Assembly (NCBI GenBank): GCA_050184225.1
Contig: JBFXAN010000183.1
Coordinates: forward strand, 1-12,742
Direction: 5' to 3'
Source: JBFXAN01 sp050184225
GTDB taxonomy: Bacteria > Chloroflexota > Dehalococcoidia > CAUJGQ01
DNA length: 12,742 nt
Shown here piece after piece: positions 1 to 6,494 of the stretch. The notes under the pieces are model-generated. The model searched no databases. It saw only the letters and a program-made list of their open reading frames with translations, and was not told the DNA's origin. The position numbers were made by a program, and so were the translations under genes. Within the stretch, counting starts at the first letter, position 1. Each line of letters starts with the position of its first letter.

Positions 1-44
1 CTCTCCGCGCGCCAGCGGGGGGAGGGGCCGGGGGAGGGGTCCGC
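1..44. repeat. G-rich intergenic repeat / G-quadruplex motif
   Basis: The plus strand between 17 and 39 reads G6-A-G4-CC-G5-A-G4, four long guanine runs with 1-2 base loops, which is a textbook G-quadruplex pattern. CTCTCC at 1-6 can pair with GGAG/GGGG runs further on, so a hairpin is also possible. It sits directly after the stop of the peptidase gene that reads leftward, so the transcript would carry the C-rich copy. Purine-rich hairpin repeats of this look are common between genes in GC-rich Chloroflexota and related genomes (general recollection, not checked). The element may continue to the left of the window. Confidence 0.45.
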
Positions 45-809
45 TCACCCCGCCGCGAACATCGGCGCCGGCCTGACCTTCTTCTCTCGTCGCTGCGTCC
101 CGCTCTGCCGGCCCGGCACGTATTCATCGCGCGCGTTGAAGGTTCCGAATCCCAGCTCCTTTAGCCGCAGGTTCATCGCCGTGATGCTGACGCCGAACGC
201 ATCACGGAGCTTGTACCGGGCCGGAAACCGGCTCAGATCGAGGCCCTCGCATCGCGGCAGCAAGAGGCGGGCCGGCATCAGCAGGTATGCGGCGAATCGA
301 TCCGCCTGCTGCTCGCGCCGCGCCGCTGGACCGCTCCCAATTCCGCAGGTGGAGTCTCGCAGGTGCTCCATCCCCGGCAGGAGCAGCTGTCGCCGCCGGG
401 CCGCCGGCACATGCAGCACCCAGTGACCGATCTCATGCGCGAGCGTGAATGCTTCGAGGCCGGGAAACGCGGCAAACCGTCGTGCTTCGACTTCGTTGAG
501 TACGATCTCCCCGCGCACGGGGTCGAGCCCGCCGAGCACCGGCGCCTCGCGGTTCACCAACAATGTGTCCCAGAGAATGCGCAGATCGAGAAGGTGCTCC
601 GCGATCCACTCGACCGGAACCGGTGGGCCGCTGGTGCGTCCCGCCGCGTCACAGGCGTCGAGCAGCAGGTCTGCCCGTCGCTCGATCTGGCGATTGGTCG
701 GGAGGGGCGCCGTCACGGCGCGGTGATGCGGTTGGACTTGCCGCGCCACCTTGATCGTGGTCGCGCCGGCGTCCTGCGGAACCGGTGCCGCGGCAACCGC
801 CTCACGCAT
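45..809 (-). CDS. ImmA/IrrE-family zinc metallopeptidase
   Basis: A 254-residue soluble protein with the gluzincin motif HEIGH at residues 125-129 (His125, Glu126 and His129 as zinc and catalytic residues) and a downstream EQQAD segment whose Glu166 is the expected third metal ligand, followed by FAAYLLMP, typical of the ImmA/IrrE (DUF955) family. Family members cleave a partner XRE repressor after a stress signal, as IrrE does to DdrO in Deinococcus or ImmA to ImmR in ICEBs1. The ATG at 807-809 lies inside the end of the repressor gene, whose stop is at 802-804, giving an 8-base overlap and a bicistronic unit with probable translational coupling. The first 40 residues are Ala/Pro-rich and poorly conserved-looking, so a start further in is possible. 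The C-terminal 30 residues are basic. Confidence 0.9.
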   Translation of the reverse strand: MREAVAAAPVPQDAGATTIKVARQVQPHHRAVTAPLPTNRQIERRADLLLDACDAAGRTSGPPVPVEWIAEHLLDLRILWDTLLVNREAPVLGGLDPVRGEIVLNEVEARRFAAFPGLEAFTLAHEIGHWVLHVPAARRRQLLLPGMEHLRDSTCGIGSGPAARREQQADRFAAYLLMPARLLLPRCEGLDLSRFPARYKLRDAFGVSITAMNLRLKELGFGTFNARDEYVPGRQSGTQRREKKVRPAPMFAAG

Positions 810-1158
810 TCCGGCCGTCCTCCTCCAACATCCGGAGCATCCGCTCGACCCGCTCTGCCGTCATCGGCGTCTGCGCAATCCGGCGCAGCAAGAGCGCCTT
901 CTCCGGCGTGCCCTGCGCCACCAGTCGCTTCAGATCGCGCGGCATCTTTCGCGCGCGCGCGAGCAGATCTTCCGCGTCGACACCGAGCGCCCGGGCGAGC
1001 GCCCGCATCGTCTCCTCACCCGGTGGGTCGACCCGCCCGTTCTCGATCTTGCTGAGATAGGTGAAGTCGATCCCGGCTTGCATCGCAAGCTCCCGCTGGG
1101 AGAGTCCCGCCTGCTTCCGCAGTCCGCGCAGATGGTCGCCGAACGCCGCACTCATCAC
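802..1158 (-). CDS. XRE-family HTH repressor, partner of the ImmA/IrrE peptidase
   Basis: About 118 residues. Residues 10-63 (numbered from GTG) form a Cro/cI-type helix-turn-helix: GLSQRELAMQAGI, then TYLSKIENG as the recognition helix, then ALARALGVDAEDLL. The remaining 50 or so residues are charged and helical, in the size range of the DdrO/ImmR-type C-terminal part that the peptidase cleaves. I chose GTG at 1156-1158 because it lies exactly 6 bases after a TATGTT box; the next codon is ATG (1153-1155), the conventional choice. The same frame stays open far upstream (to 2223), but that part is antisense to the histidine kinase and does not look like protein. No Shine-Dalgarno is seen. The promoter overlaps an inverted repeat, so autorepression is likely. 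Inferred role: stress-relieved repressor of itself and the peptidase, perhaps of distant genes. Confidence 0.88.
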   Translation of the reverse strand: MMSAAFGDHLRGLRKQAGLSQRELAMQAGIDFTYLSKIENGRVDPPGEETMRALARALGVDAEDLLARARKMPRDLKRLVAQGTPEKALLLRRIAQTPMTAERVERMLRMLEEDGRNA

Positions 1159-1164
1159 GCCTTG

Positions 1165-1193
1165 AACATAGTCGTGTTGAGCAAACAAGTCAA
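1165..1193 (-). promoter_or_regulatory. Sigma70-type leaderless promoter of the XRE/ImmA operon
   Basis: On the minus strand TTGACT (1193 to 1188, five of six consensus bases) is followed by a 17-base spacer and TATGTT (1170 to 1165). Six bases later comes GTG and then ATG. Transcription would begin on or within a few bases of the start codon, so the mRNA would have essentially no 5' leader. Confidence 0.6.
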
Positions 1194-1196
1194 CAC
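1174..1196. promoter_or_regulatory. Inverted-repeat operator over the repressor promoter
   Basis: GTGTTGA (1174-1180) and TCAACAC (1190-1196) are perfect 7-base inverted arms separated by 9 bases, 23 bp in total. The right arm contains the -35 box and the left arm lies in the spacer of the promoter that drives the XRE gene. Arms of this size, about two helical turns overall, suit a dimeric HTH repressor, and binding would block RNA polymerase. Inference: autoregulatory site of the XRE protein. Confidence 0.55.
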
Positions 1197-1258
1197 ACGA
1201 CGAGGAATCTCGACATCCTCCGGCGCCGCCGCTGTCGCACTTCGCGGCTCGGGATGGA

Positions 1259-1274
1259 ATCGATCGTGATCGAT
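1259..1274. promoter_or_regulatory. 16-bp palindrome upstream of the histidine kinase
   Basis: ATCGATC and GATCGAT form perfect 7-base inverted arms around a 2-base GT centre. Its right end touches the place where a -35 box would sit for the TACACT box at 1297-1302. It could be an operator for the kinase gene or for both divergent units. GATC-rich palindromes can also occur by chance, so confidence is modest. Confidence 0.3.
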
Positions 1275-1296
1275 ACGCGCATCGCATCGCCCACGG

Positions 1297-1302
1297 TACA
1301 CT
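1297..1302 (+). promoter_or_regulatory. TACACT -10 box of the histidine kinase
   Basis: TACACT is followed by exactly 6 bases and then the GTG at 1309. This matches the TAnnnT-N6-start arrangement at three other genes in the window. No good -35 hexamer is visible at 16-18 bases upstream. Confidence 0.4.
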
Positions 1303-1308
1303 CAGATT

Positions 1309-3498
1309 GTGCCGGCTCAGCCGGTCGAAAGCGGCATGAACGCATCGACCATCAGGCATGGCGGCGTTGCGCGGTACTGTGAGGCACTGATGAGCGGTGA
1401 GGGTGCTAGTCCGGCCGATGCGTCGCCGGTTGTAAGCCGTCTCGGCGCCGGAATCAATCTGCTGCTCGATCGTCTTCAGGACGCGGCGCTCGTCGCTGAT
1501 GCCGCTACCGGCCGGATTCGGCTGTGGAATCCCGCTGCCGAAGCACGCTTCGGGTACACGCCGGCGGAGGCGCTCGCGCTCCATGTCGATGCCTTGGTGC
1601 CGGCGCCGCTCCGCCCGCGCCTTCAGGCGGAACTCGCACATCTCACAACCGCTGAACATGGCCGGCATATCGAGCACCATCACGCGATCGAGCTCCTGAC
1701 ATGCACCAAGGATGGTGCGGTGCATCCGGTCGAACTGATCTTGACATCGCTGGATGAGCAGGCATCGACGGCTCGGTACATCCTCCTGATCGCGCGCGAT
1801 CGGAGCAACCAAACCCAGACCGCCGACGAGCAGCCGGCCACCGCCCTCGCGTTTGACCATGCCAGGCTCGATCAGTCCCTCTCCTTGAATGAGCGACGGT
1901 ATCGCTTGTTCGTGCAGCAGGCGACCGATGTGATCGCGGTGATTGGACCGGACGGACTCCTCCGCTACGCCAGCCCATCGGTCGAGAAGGTGCTCGGCTA
2001 CAAGCCGGAATCGGTCATCGGCATCCGCACGTCCTCGCTCGTCCATCCAGAAGACAGTGACTGGGTCAGGGAGGTCGCCCAAAACGTGGTCCAAGAACCA
2101 GGGCCGAGCCGCCAGATCGAAGTGCGGCTGCAGCACCTGGACGGTTCCTGGCGAACCGCGGAGGTGAGCGTCACCAATCTCTTGAACGATGCCGCCGTTC
2201 AGGGCATCGTCGTCAATCTGCATGACATTACCGAGCGCAAGCGATCGGAGGAAGATGAGCGGTTCCTGTCCGACGCCGGCGCCATCCTCGCCACGTCGCT
2301 GGACTTTGACACCACGGTCTCTCAGTTACTCGACCTGGCGGTGCCGCACTTGGGTGATTGGTGCGTGATCGATGTGATCGGCGAGGATGGCTCGATTCAG
2401 CGGACAGCGGTTGCTTGTCCGGATCCGGTGATTGCCCACGCCCTGGAAGAACTGCCCCAGTACGCTCCCATCGGCCAGGGCAGTTCGCATCCGGTCGCGG
2501 TCGCGCTTCGCACCGGCGCGCCGGTTGTTCTCGCAAACTTCAGCAAGGAGATGGCGCGGACTGCGCGCAGCGCCGAGCATGTCGTTCGCCTGCGGGCAAT
2601 CCGTACGGGGTCCCTGATTGCGGTGCCATTGATCCTGCACGGCCGGCGCCTCGGTGTCATGTCCTTCGGTTATGTGGAGTCAGGCCGCGGTCACGATCAG
2701 CGCGAACAATCCCTCGCCCAGCGATTCGCAGACCGCGCGACGTTGGCCATTCGCAGCGCCACCCTGTACCACGAGGCGCAGGCCGCGCTGGCCGAGGTCC
2801 AGCGGGCGCTGAATCTGCGCGATGAGTTCCTCTCGGTGGCATCGCACGAGCTCCGCACACCGCTGACGGCGCTCAAAGGCCAGATTCAGCTCGCCGATCG
2901 GCGGCTGCGCCGCGGTCAATACGATGCGGTCCCGACACTGATCGACCATGCCGACGCCCAGGTTGACCGGCTGACCAGATTGGTCCGCGACCTACTCGAT
3001 GTCTCGCGCATCGGCGGCGGCGGCATCACCATGGAGTTCCAGCCGGTTGCCCTGGGTGCGCTCGTGCAGCATGTGATCGACCTCGAACGAGCCGCCGCGC
3101 CCGGCCGGCAGATCACGCTCGACCTGCCCCTCACCACCCCGACGATCGATGCGGACGCCCAGCGCATCGAGCAGGTGTTGTTCAATCTTCTCCAGAACGC
3201 GCGGAAGTACTCGGCGCCCGACACCGCGATTCAGGTGGCGGTTCGGGTACCCGAAGATGTGGTCACGATTGCCGTTACCGACCACGGCGAAGGCATTCCC
3301 GCCGACGAGCTGCCGCGCATCTTCGAACGATTTCATCGAGCGCGGAACGTCGACCGCAACATCGCCGGCCTCGGGCTTGGTCTCTATATCACCCGCGAAA
3401 TCGTTCAGGCACACGGTGGCGACCTCGCGGTCGAGTCCACCGTTGGCCGGGGCAGCACCTTCACGGTCACGCTTCCCTGGAGCGCGGAGCCGGAATAA
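1309..3498 (+). CDS. PAS-PAS-GAF sensor histidine kinase, orphan
   Basis: A 729-residue cytoplasmic kinase with no membrane segment. Order: PAS at about 48-165, PAS with PAC end (DITERKR) at 196-312, GAF at about 322-490, HisKA with H-box SVASHELRTPL (phospho-acceptor His513), and HATPase_c with N-box LLQNARKYS (Asn630), G1 DHGEGIP (Asp658), F-box IFERFHRA and G2 GLGLGL (from Gly687). All catalytic elements are intact, so it should autophosphorylate. No receiver-domain gene is adjacent, so its partner must lie elsewhere. The start is uncertain: GTG 1309 has the leaderless TACACT-N6 signal, while ATG 1390 (residue 28) has GTGAGG five bases upstream and loses no domain. The PAS and GAF domains suggest sensing of an internal signal (ligand, redox or light), but no cofactor-binding residue can be named with confidence. 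Confidence 0.93.
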   Translation: MPAQPVESGMNASTIRHGGVARYCEALMSGEGASPADASPVVSRLGAGINLLLDRLQDAALVADAATGRIRLWNPAAEARFGYTPAEALALHVDALVPAPLRPRLQAELAHLTTAEHGRHIEHHHAIELLTCTKDGAVHPVELILTSLDEQASTARYILLIARDRSNQTQTADEQPATALAFDHARLDQSLSLNERRYRLFVQQATDVIAVIGPDGLLRYASPSVEKVLGYKPESVIGIRTSSLVHPEDSDWVREVAQNVVQEPGPSRQIEVRLQHLDGSWRTAEVSVTNLLNDAAVQGIVVNLHDITERKRSEEDERFLSDAGAILATSLDFDTTVSQLLDLAVPHLGDWCVIDVIGEDGSIQRTAVACPDPVIAHALEELPQYAPIGQGSSHPVAVALRTGAPVVLANFSKEMARTARSAEHVVRLRAIRTGSLIAVPLILHGRRLGVMSFGYVESGRGHDQREQSLAQRFADRATLAIRSATLYHEAQAALAEVQRALNLRDEFLSVASHELRTPLTALKGQIQLADRRLRRGQYDAVPTLIDHADAQVDRLTRLVRDLLDVSRIGGGGITMEFQPVALGALVQHVIDLERAAAPGRQITLDLPLTTPTIDADAQRIEQVLFNLLQNARKYSAPDTAIQVAVRVPEDVVTIAVTDHGEGIPADELPRIFERFHRARNVDRNIAGLGLGLYITREIVQAHGGDLAVESTVGRGSTFTVTLPWSAEPE

Positions 3499-3554
3499 TC
3501 GGGTAAGGGCGACAATGCCGCCGCGAACCGCCGTCGCCGCATCCCGCCAAACGC

Positions 3555-3560
3555 TAGACT
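3555..3560 (+). promoter_or_regulatory. TAGACT -10 box, leaderless start of the PAP2 gene
   Basis: TAGACT is followed by 6 bases (AGGGTC) and the ATG at 3567. An SD-like AGGG at 3561-3564 is too close to the ATG to act as a ribosome site. No clear -35 element is seen. Confidence 0.45.
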
Positions 3561-3566
3561 AGGGTC

Positions 3567-5003
3567 ATGCCGTCGAAGCGTAGTGCCCTCATCATCGGAG
3601 GGGGAGCCGTCCTCTATTGTGGGGCCGTCACCTGGTACCTGCTGACGCACGGTGGATGGCCGACGCCTGACTTCCTCATTCCGCCCCTGCTGTTGCTGGC
3701 GCTGCTCGTCGGGCGTGGCCGCGGCTTCCTGATCGATTGGACGCCCTTTCTCGTGATCTTGCTGGCCTGGGAAGCGACGCGCGGCATCGCCGACCTCGTC
3801 GGCATGCCCGTCCAGGTCGGCGGGCCATGGCGGTTCGAGGAAGCACTGTTCCCCGGTACGATCCCAACGGTCACGCTGCAAGCGTCGCTCTACGACGGCG
3901 ACCGCGGCAGCCGCTGGTTCGATTGGGTGGGCGCGATCCTGCACTCGCTCCATTTCGCGCTGCCCATCGCTTTTGGCTTTGTCCTCTGGCTGGGCGATCG
4001 CGCTCAGTACTGGCGATATGTGATCTCGGTTCTGCTCCTGTTCCTGCTCGGCTTTCTCGGCTTCGTCCTCTTCCCGCAGGCGCCGCCCTGGCTCGCGGCC
4101 GGATTGATTCCCGATCAACCCTTCATCTACCGGATCGGCGTCGGCACGTTTCTGAGCCTGCCGATTCAGGGTCACGTCGGGCTGGTCTACGACCACATCC
4201 GGCCCAATGACGTTGCGGCGATGCCCTCGCTGCACGCCGCCCTGCCGGCGCTGCTCACCCTGATCCTCTGGCGGTTGAAGCGCCCGCTCGCATGGGTCGG
4301 AGTGCTCTACACTGCCACGCTCGCCTTCTTCCTCGTCTATCAGGGCGAGCATTATGTCATCGACATCGTCGTCGGGTGGCTCCTCGCCGCCCTCGTCTTC
4401 TGGCTCGTCTGGGCGACCCCCGCCTGGCTTCGACACCGTCTCCCCACCCGCGACGGATTGCGGCGGCGGGCGATCGCGATTCCGGCCACCGCCATCGCCG
4501 GTGTGATCCTCGTCGTCGGCACGGCGGCGGCGCTGCGGCCGAATGCGTTCGGCTCAGAACCGGTGTTGATGCTGCCGCCGACGCCGGAACCCCTGGTCGA
4601 AGAGATTCAGGTTCTTTCCGGGCCGTGTGGGATCTCCGGATCCGTCACCGGTGTCGCGGACGCCCTGCTCTCGACCACCGCCGGCGAGTACTCCGCCTAT
4701 CTGATCGAACCCTCCCTGGGCTTGTGCCTGGCGCTGTCCGACGCGCAGACGATCCCGCCCCCGGACCGCGAGGAGCAGACTGCCTTCGTGCGCGAGGGAG
4801 GCACGCCGGACGCTCCCGTCGCCGGCCGCGGCGCCATCGCCGGAGGCATGCGGTTGAGCGCCGTCGGCACGCCGGGCGATCTGCTCCTCGCCGGCGGCAT
4901 GCCGCCCGGGAAATATCTACTCGTCGTCCTCTTGCGCGATGTGCCGGATGCCGAGGTCGCGCGCGAAGCCGCCGTTCTCCTCGGGTCATACGTGCTCAAT
5001 TGA
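3567..5003 (+). CDS. PAP2/AUR1-type membrane phosphatase or phosphotransferase with C-terminal extension
   Basis: A 478-residue polytopic membrane protein. Hydrophobic segments lie at about 7-26, 35-50, 60-78, 120-142, 150-170, 225-240, 243-260, 264-282 and 304-323. The PAP2 signature is present: PSLHAA at 220-225 (His223) and GEHYVID at 260-266 (His262, Asp266), with QAPPW at 171-175 resembling AUR1-like (inositol-phosphorylceramide synthase-type) PAP2 proteins. Such enzymes act on lipid phosphates or transfer phospho-head groups; the substrate here cannot be read from sequence. After the last membrane helix comes a domain of about 150 residues (330-478), with two cysteines near 354 and 388, that I do not recognise and which is not part of the usual family length. 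It probably lies outside the membrane. A nearby gene (5682-6494) encodes an LssY_C-like protein, a domain often fused to PAP2 proteins. Confidence 0.85.
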   Translation: MPSKRSALIIGGGAVLYCGAVTWYLLTHGGWPTPDFLIPPLLLLALLVGRGRGFLIDWTPFLVILLAWEATRGIADLVGMPVQVGGPWRFEEALFPGTIPTVTLQASLYDGDRGSRWFDWVGAILHSLHFALPIAFGFVLWLGDRAQYWRYVISVLLLFLLGFLGFVLFPQAPPWLAAGLIPDQPFIYRIGVGTFLSLPIQGHVGLVYDHIRPNDVAAMPSLHAALPALLTLILWRLKRPLAWVGVLYTATLAFFLVYQGEHYVIDIVVGWLLAALVFWLVWATPAWLRHRLPTRDGLRRRAIAIPATAIAGVILVVGTAAALRPNAFGSEPVLMLPPTPEPLVEEIQVLSGPCGISGSVTGVADALLSTTAGEYSAYLIEPSLGLCLALSDAQTIPPPDREEQTAFVREGGTPDAPVAGRGAIAGGMRLSAVGTPGDLLLAGGMPPGKYLLVVLLRDVPDAEVAREAAVLLGSYVLN

Positions 5004-5114
5004 CGTGGGCTTCACAACCTGGATCGATTGCCGGGGCGAACCTCTCGGCCGCGACGTACGATGTGAGGACCGCCGCGGTCGCGCGCGACCTTGCATCCGG
5101 AGACCACGAACGCC

Positions 5115-5621
5115 ATGGTTCATCCACGCATCGAACAGCTGCGATTCGCGAGAGACGAGTGGCGGCGTGCGCTCGACGGCGTGTCGCCGCATGACGCCGT
5201 GCGCCGTCTTGGTCCGATGAACTGTTTGAGCTGGATCGTCGGCCATCTCGCCTGGCAGGAAAATCGGTACTGGCTCTTCCGCGCGCAGGGCATCAACGTC
5301 GCCCCGCAACTGGACGCGCTCGTCGGCTACGGCGCCCCCGCCAGCACCCCGCCCCTCGATCAGATGTGGACCGCCTGGCACACCGTAACCAAAGCGGCCG
5401 ATCCGTTCCTCGATTCGCTTGACAACGAGTCGCTGCTCCTGCCGGAGCGGATCAACGGCGTCGCCCAGGATTACACAGTCGGCTCGCGTGTGCTCCGCAC
5501 GACCTATCACTACTGGTTTCACACCGGCGAGATCCTGGCGATCCGCCAGATGATCGGGCACGCGCCCCTGCCGGAGTTTGTTGGCGACATCGAAACCGAG
5601 GCGCCCTATCGCCCCGAGTAA
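5115..5621 (+). CDS. DinB-like four-helix metalloprotein
   Basis: 168 residues from ATG 5115. The DinB/DinB_2 fold is indicated by the first-helix Arg-rich segment, GHLAWQENRYW with His44, and YHYWFHTGEILAIRQMIGH with His132 and His136, the standard three-histidine metal site at the usual spacing, and the length fits the family. Members are metal-dependent thiol transferases (bacillithiol, mycothiol or maleylpyruvate-isomerase type) or have unknown roles; the substrate is not inferable here. The frame is open back to a TTG at 5091, but that would add only eight non-conserved residues. GGAG at 5099-5102 is 12 bases from the ATG, rather far. A TACGAT box at 5057-5062 could supply a promoter with a leader of roughly 45 bases; no -35 box supports it. 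It stands between two membrane or exported proteins on the same strand. Confidence 0.82.
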   Translation: MVHPRIEQLRFARDEWRRALDGVSPHDAVRRLGPMNCLSWIVGHLAWQENRYWLFRAQGINVAPQLDALVGYGAPASTPPLDQMWTAWHTVTKAADPFLDSLDNESLLLPERINGVAQDYTVGSRVLRTTYHYWFHTGEILAIRQMIGHAPLPEFVGDIETEAPYRPE

Positions 5622-5646
5622 CCGGCGGATCAGTCGAGCCCGATCG

Positions 5647-5675
5647 TTGCCGCCACATCGGTCAAGGGCTACGAT
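5647..5675 (+). promoter_or_regulatory. Leaderless promoter of the LssY-like gene
   Basis: TTGCCG (5647-5652, four of six -35 consensus bases), a 17-base spacer and TACGAT (5670-5675), then 6 bases to GTG 5682. No Shine-Dalgarno precedes the GTG. Confidence 0.5.
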
Positions 5676-5681
5676 GCTCGC

Positions 5682-6494
5682 GTGCGTCGATCCACCCCGC
5701 CTTCGATAGTCGCGCTTCTGCTCGTCGGATTCGCTTCGGCGATTGCCATCACGTTCGTCATGGCCGGTCGTGATCGCGCAGTTGCCGATGAACCGGCCTT
5801 CGAGTTCGCGCCCTATCTTCGCCGCAGCGACGGCCGCAACGCCGATCCGGTCAACGTCATTTTTGCCGGCGACGGCGACCCCGCCCAGGTGGCTGCCCGG
5901 TTCACCGAGCTCCTCCGCTGGTCGCCGATCGAGGGAAGCGACATGGCGTTCATCGACCACGGCAAGGTCCGCTGGGCCGACACCCAACTCGGCACCGTCG
6001 CCGAGGGCGGTGTCCGCAAGCACATTCGCCTGGCCGGCGCCGCCGCCGAGTCGAAACAGTGGGGCCCCTATACCCTCGCCTCGGTGCATCATGACCTGGT
6101 CGTCCCCTGCGGCCACGTCGGCCTCGCCTTTAACGAGGAGCGCGACGCCCTTGCCGCCGCGATGCGTGCCGCCGGCTACCTGATCTCCTGGATTGATCTC
6201 GACAACGATGGCCCGGTGGCGCACTGCAACGGCGCCGAGACGCGGGGCGATGGATGGGCGATCGTCATTCACCTGCGCCCTCACCCGACCGCGACCGCGA
6301 CCCCAGTAGCTACACTGACGGCCACACCCACGGTTGCGGCGACGCCTTCGCCCACGGCAACCCCAACGCCAACGCCGCCGGCGGCAACACCGGCGCCATC
6401 ACCCAGCCCGACACCTGACCCGACGCCAACGCCGGTCGAGCGGCCGGAGATGCCGCCGCCGGATACCCCCATCGTTCCTGATGGACCCGAGTAA
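5682..6494 (+). CDS. Exported or membrane-anchored LssY_C-like protein with Pro/Thr-rich tail
   Basis: 270 residues from GTG. Residues 2-4 are basic, 8-28 form one hydrophobic helix without a clear cleavage site or lipobox Cys, so a signal anchor or signal peptide. Residues 55-200 form a compact domain whose landmarks resemble the LssY C-terminal domain: ADPVNVIFAG near the start, RKHIRLAG at 112-119, ASVHHDL at 133-139 and NEERDAL at 151-157. I make that match from memory and hold it as probable only. Residues 201-270 are almost all Pro, Thr, Ala and Ser, typical of a flexible extracytoplasmic stalk, possibly wall- or surface-spanning. The DNA of this tail is an imperfect ACC/CCG-rich repeat (about 6286-6440). 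The stop overlaps the next start as TAATG (6492-6496). The PAP2 gene at 3567 may be a functional partner. Confidence 0.75.
   Translation: MRRSTPPSIVALLLVGFASAIAITFVMAGRDRAVADEPAFEFAPYLRRSDGRNADPVNVIFAGDGDPAQVAARFTELLRWSPIEGSDMAFIDHGKVRWADTQLGTVAEGGVRKHIRLAGAAAESKQWGPYTLASVHHDLVVPCGHVGLAFNEERDALAAAMRAAGYLISWIDLDNDGPVAHCNGAETRGDGWAIVIHLRPHPTATATPVATLTATPTVAATPSPTATPTPTPPAATPAPSPSPTPDPTPTPVERPEMPPPDTPIVPDGPE

Noticed and set aside
1159..2223. Long minus-strand extension of the XRE frame to 2223 (473 residues in total)
   Set aside because: It is antisense to the PAS domains of the intact kinase; the helix-turn-helix part starts at 1155-1158 with its own promoter.
3405..4436. 343-residue minus-strand frame
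   Set aside because: Highly charged, low-complexity antisense of the PAP2 membrane helices, which carry intact catalytic motifs.
5057..5062. TACGAT box before the DinB-like gene as a fifth leaderless start
   Set aside because: No in-frame start lies 6-7 bases downstream; the ATG is more than 50 bases away.
4292..5194. 300-residue plus-strand Arg-rich frame
   Set aside because: Out-of-frame reading of GC-rich codons of the PAP2 gene; it shows no recognisable motif.
4986..6284. 432-residue minus-strand frame
   Set aside because: Antisense of the DinB-like and LssY-like genes; Arg/Gly-rich with no domain pattern.
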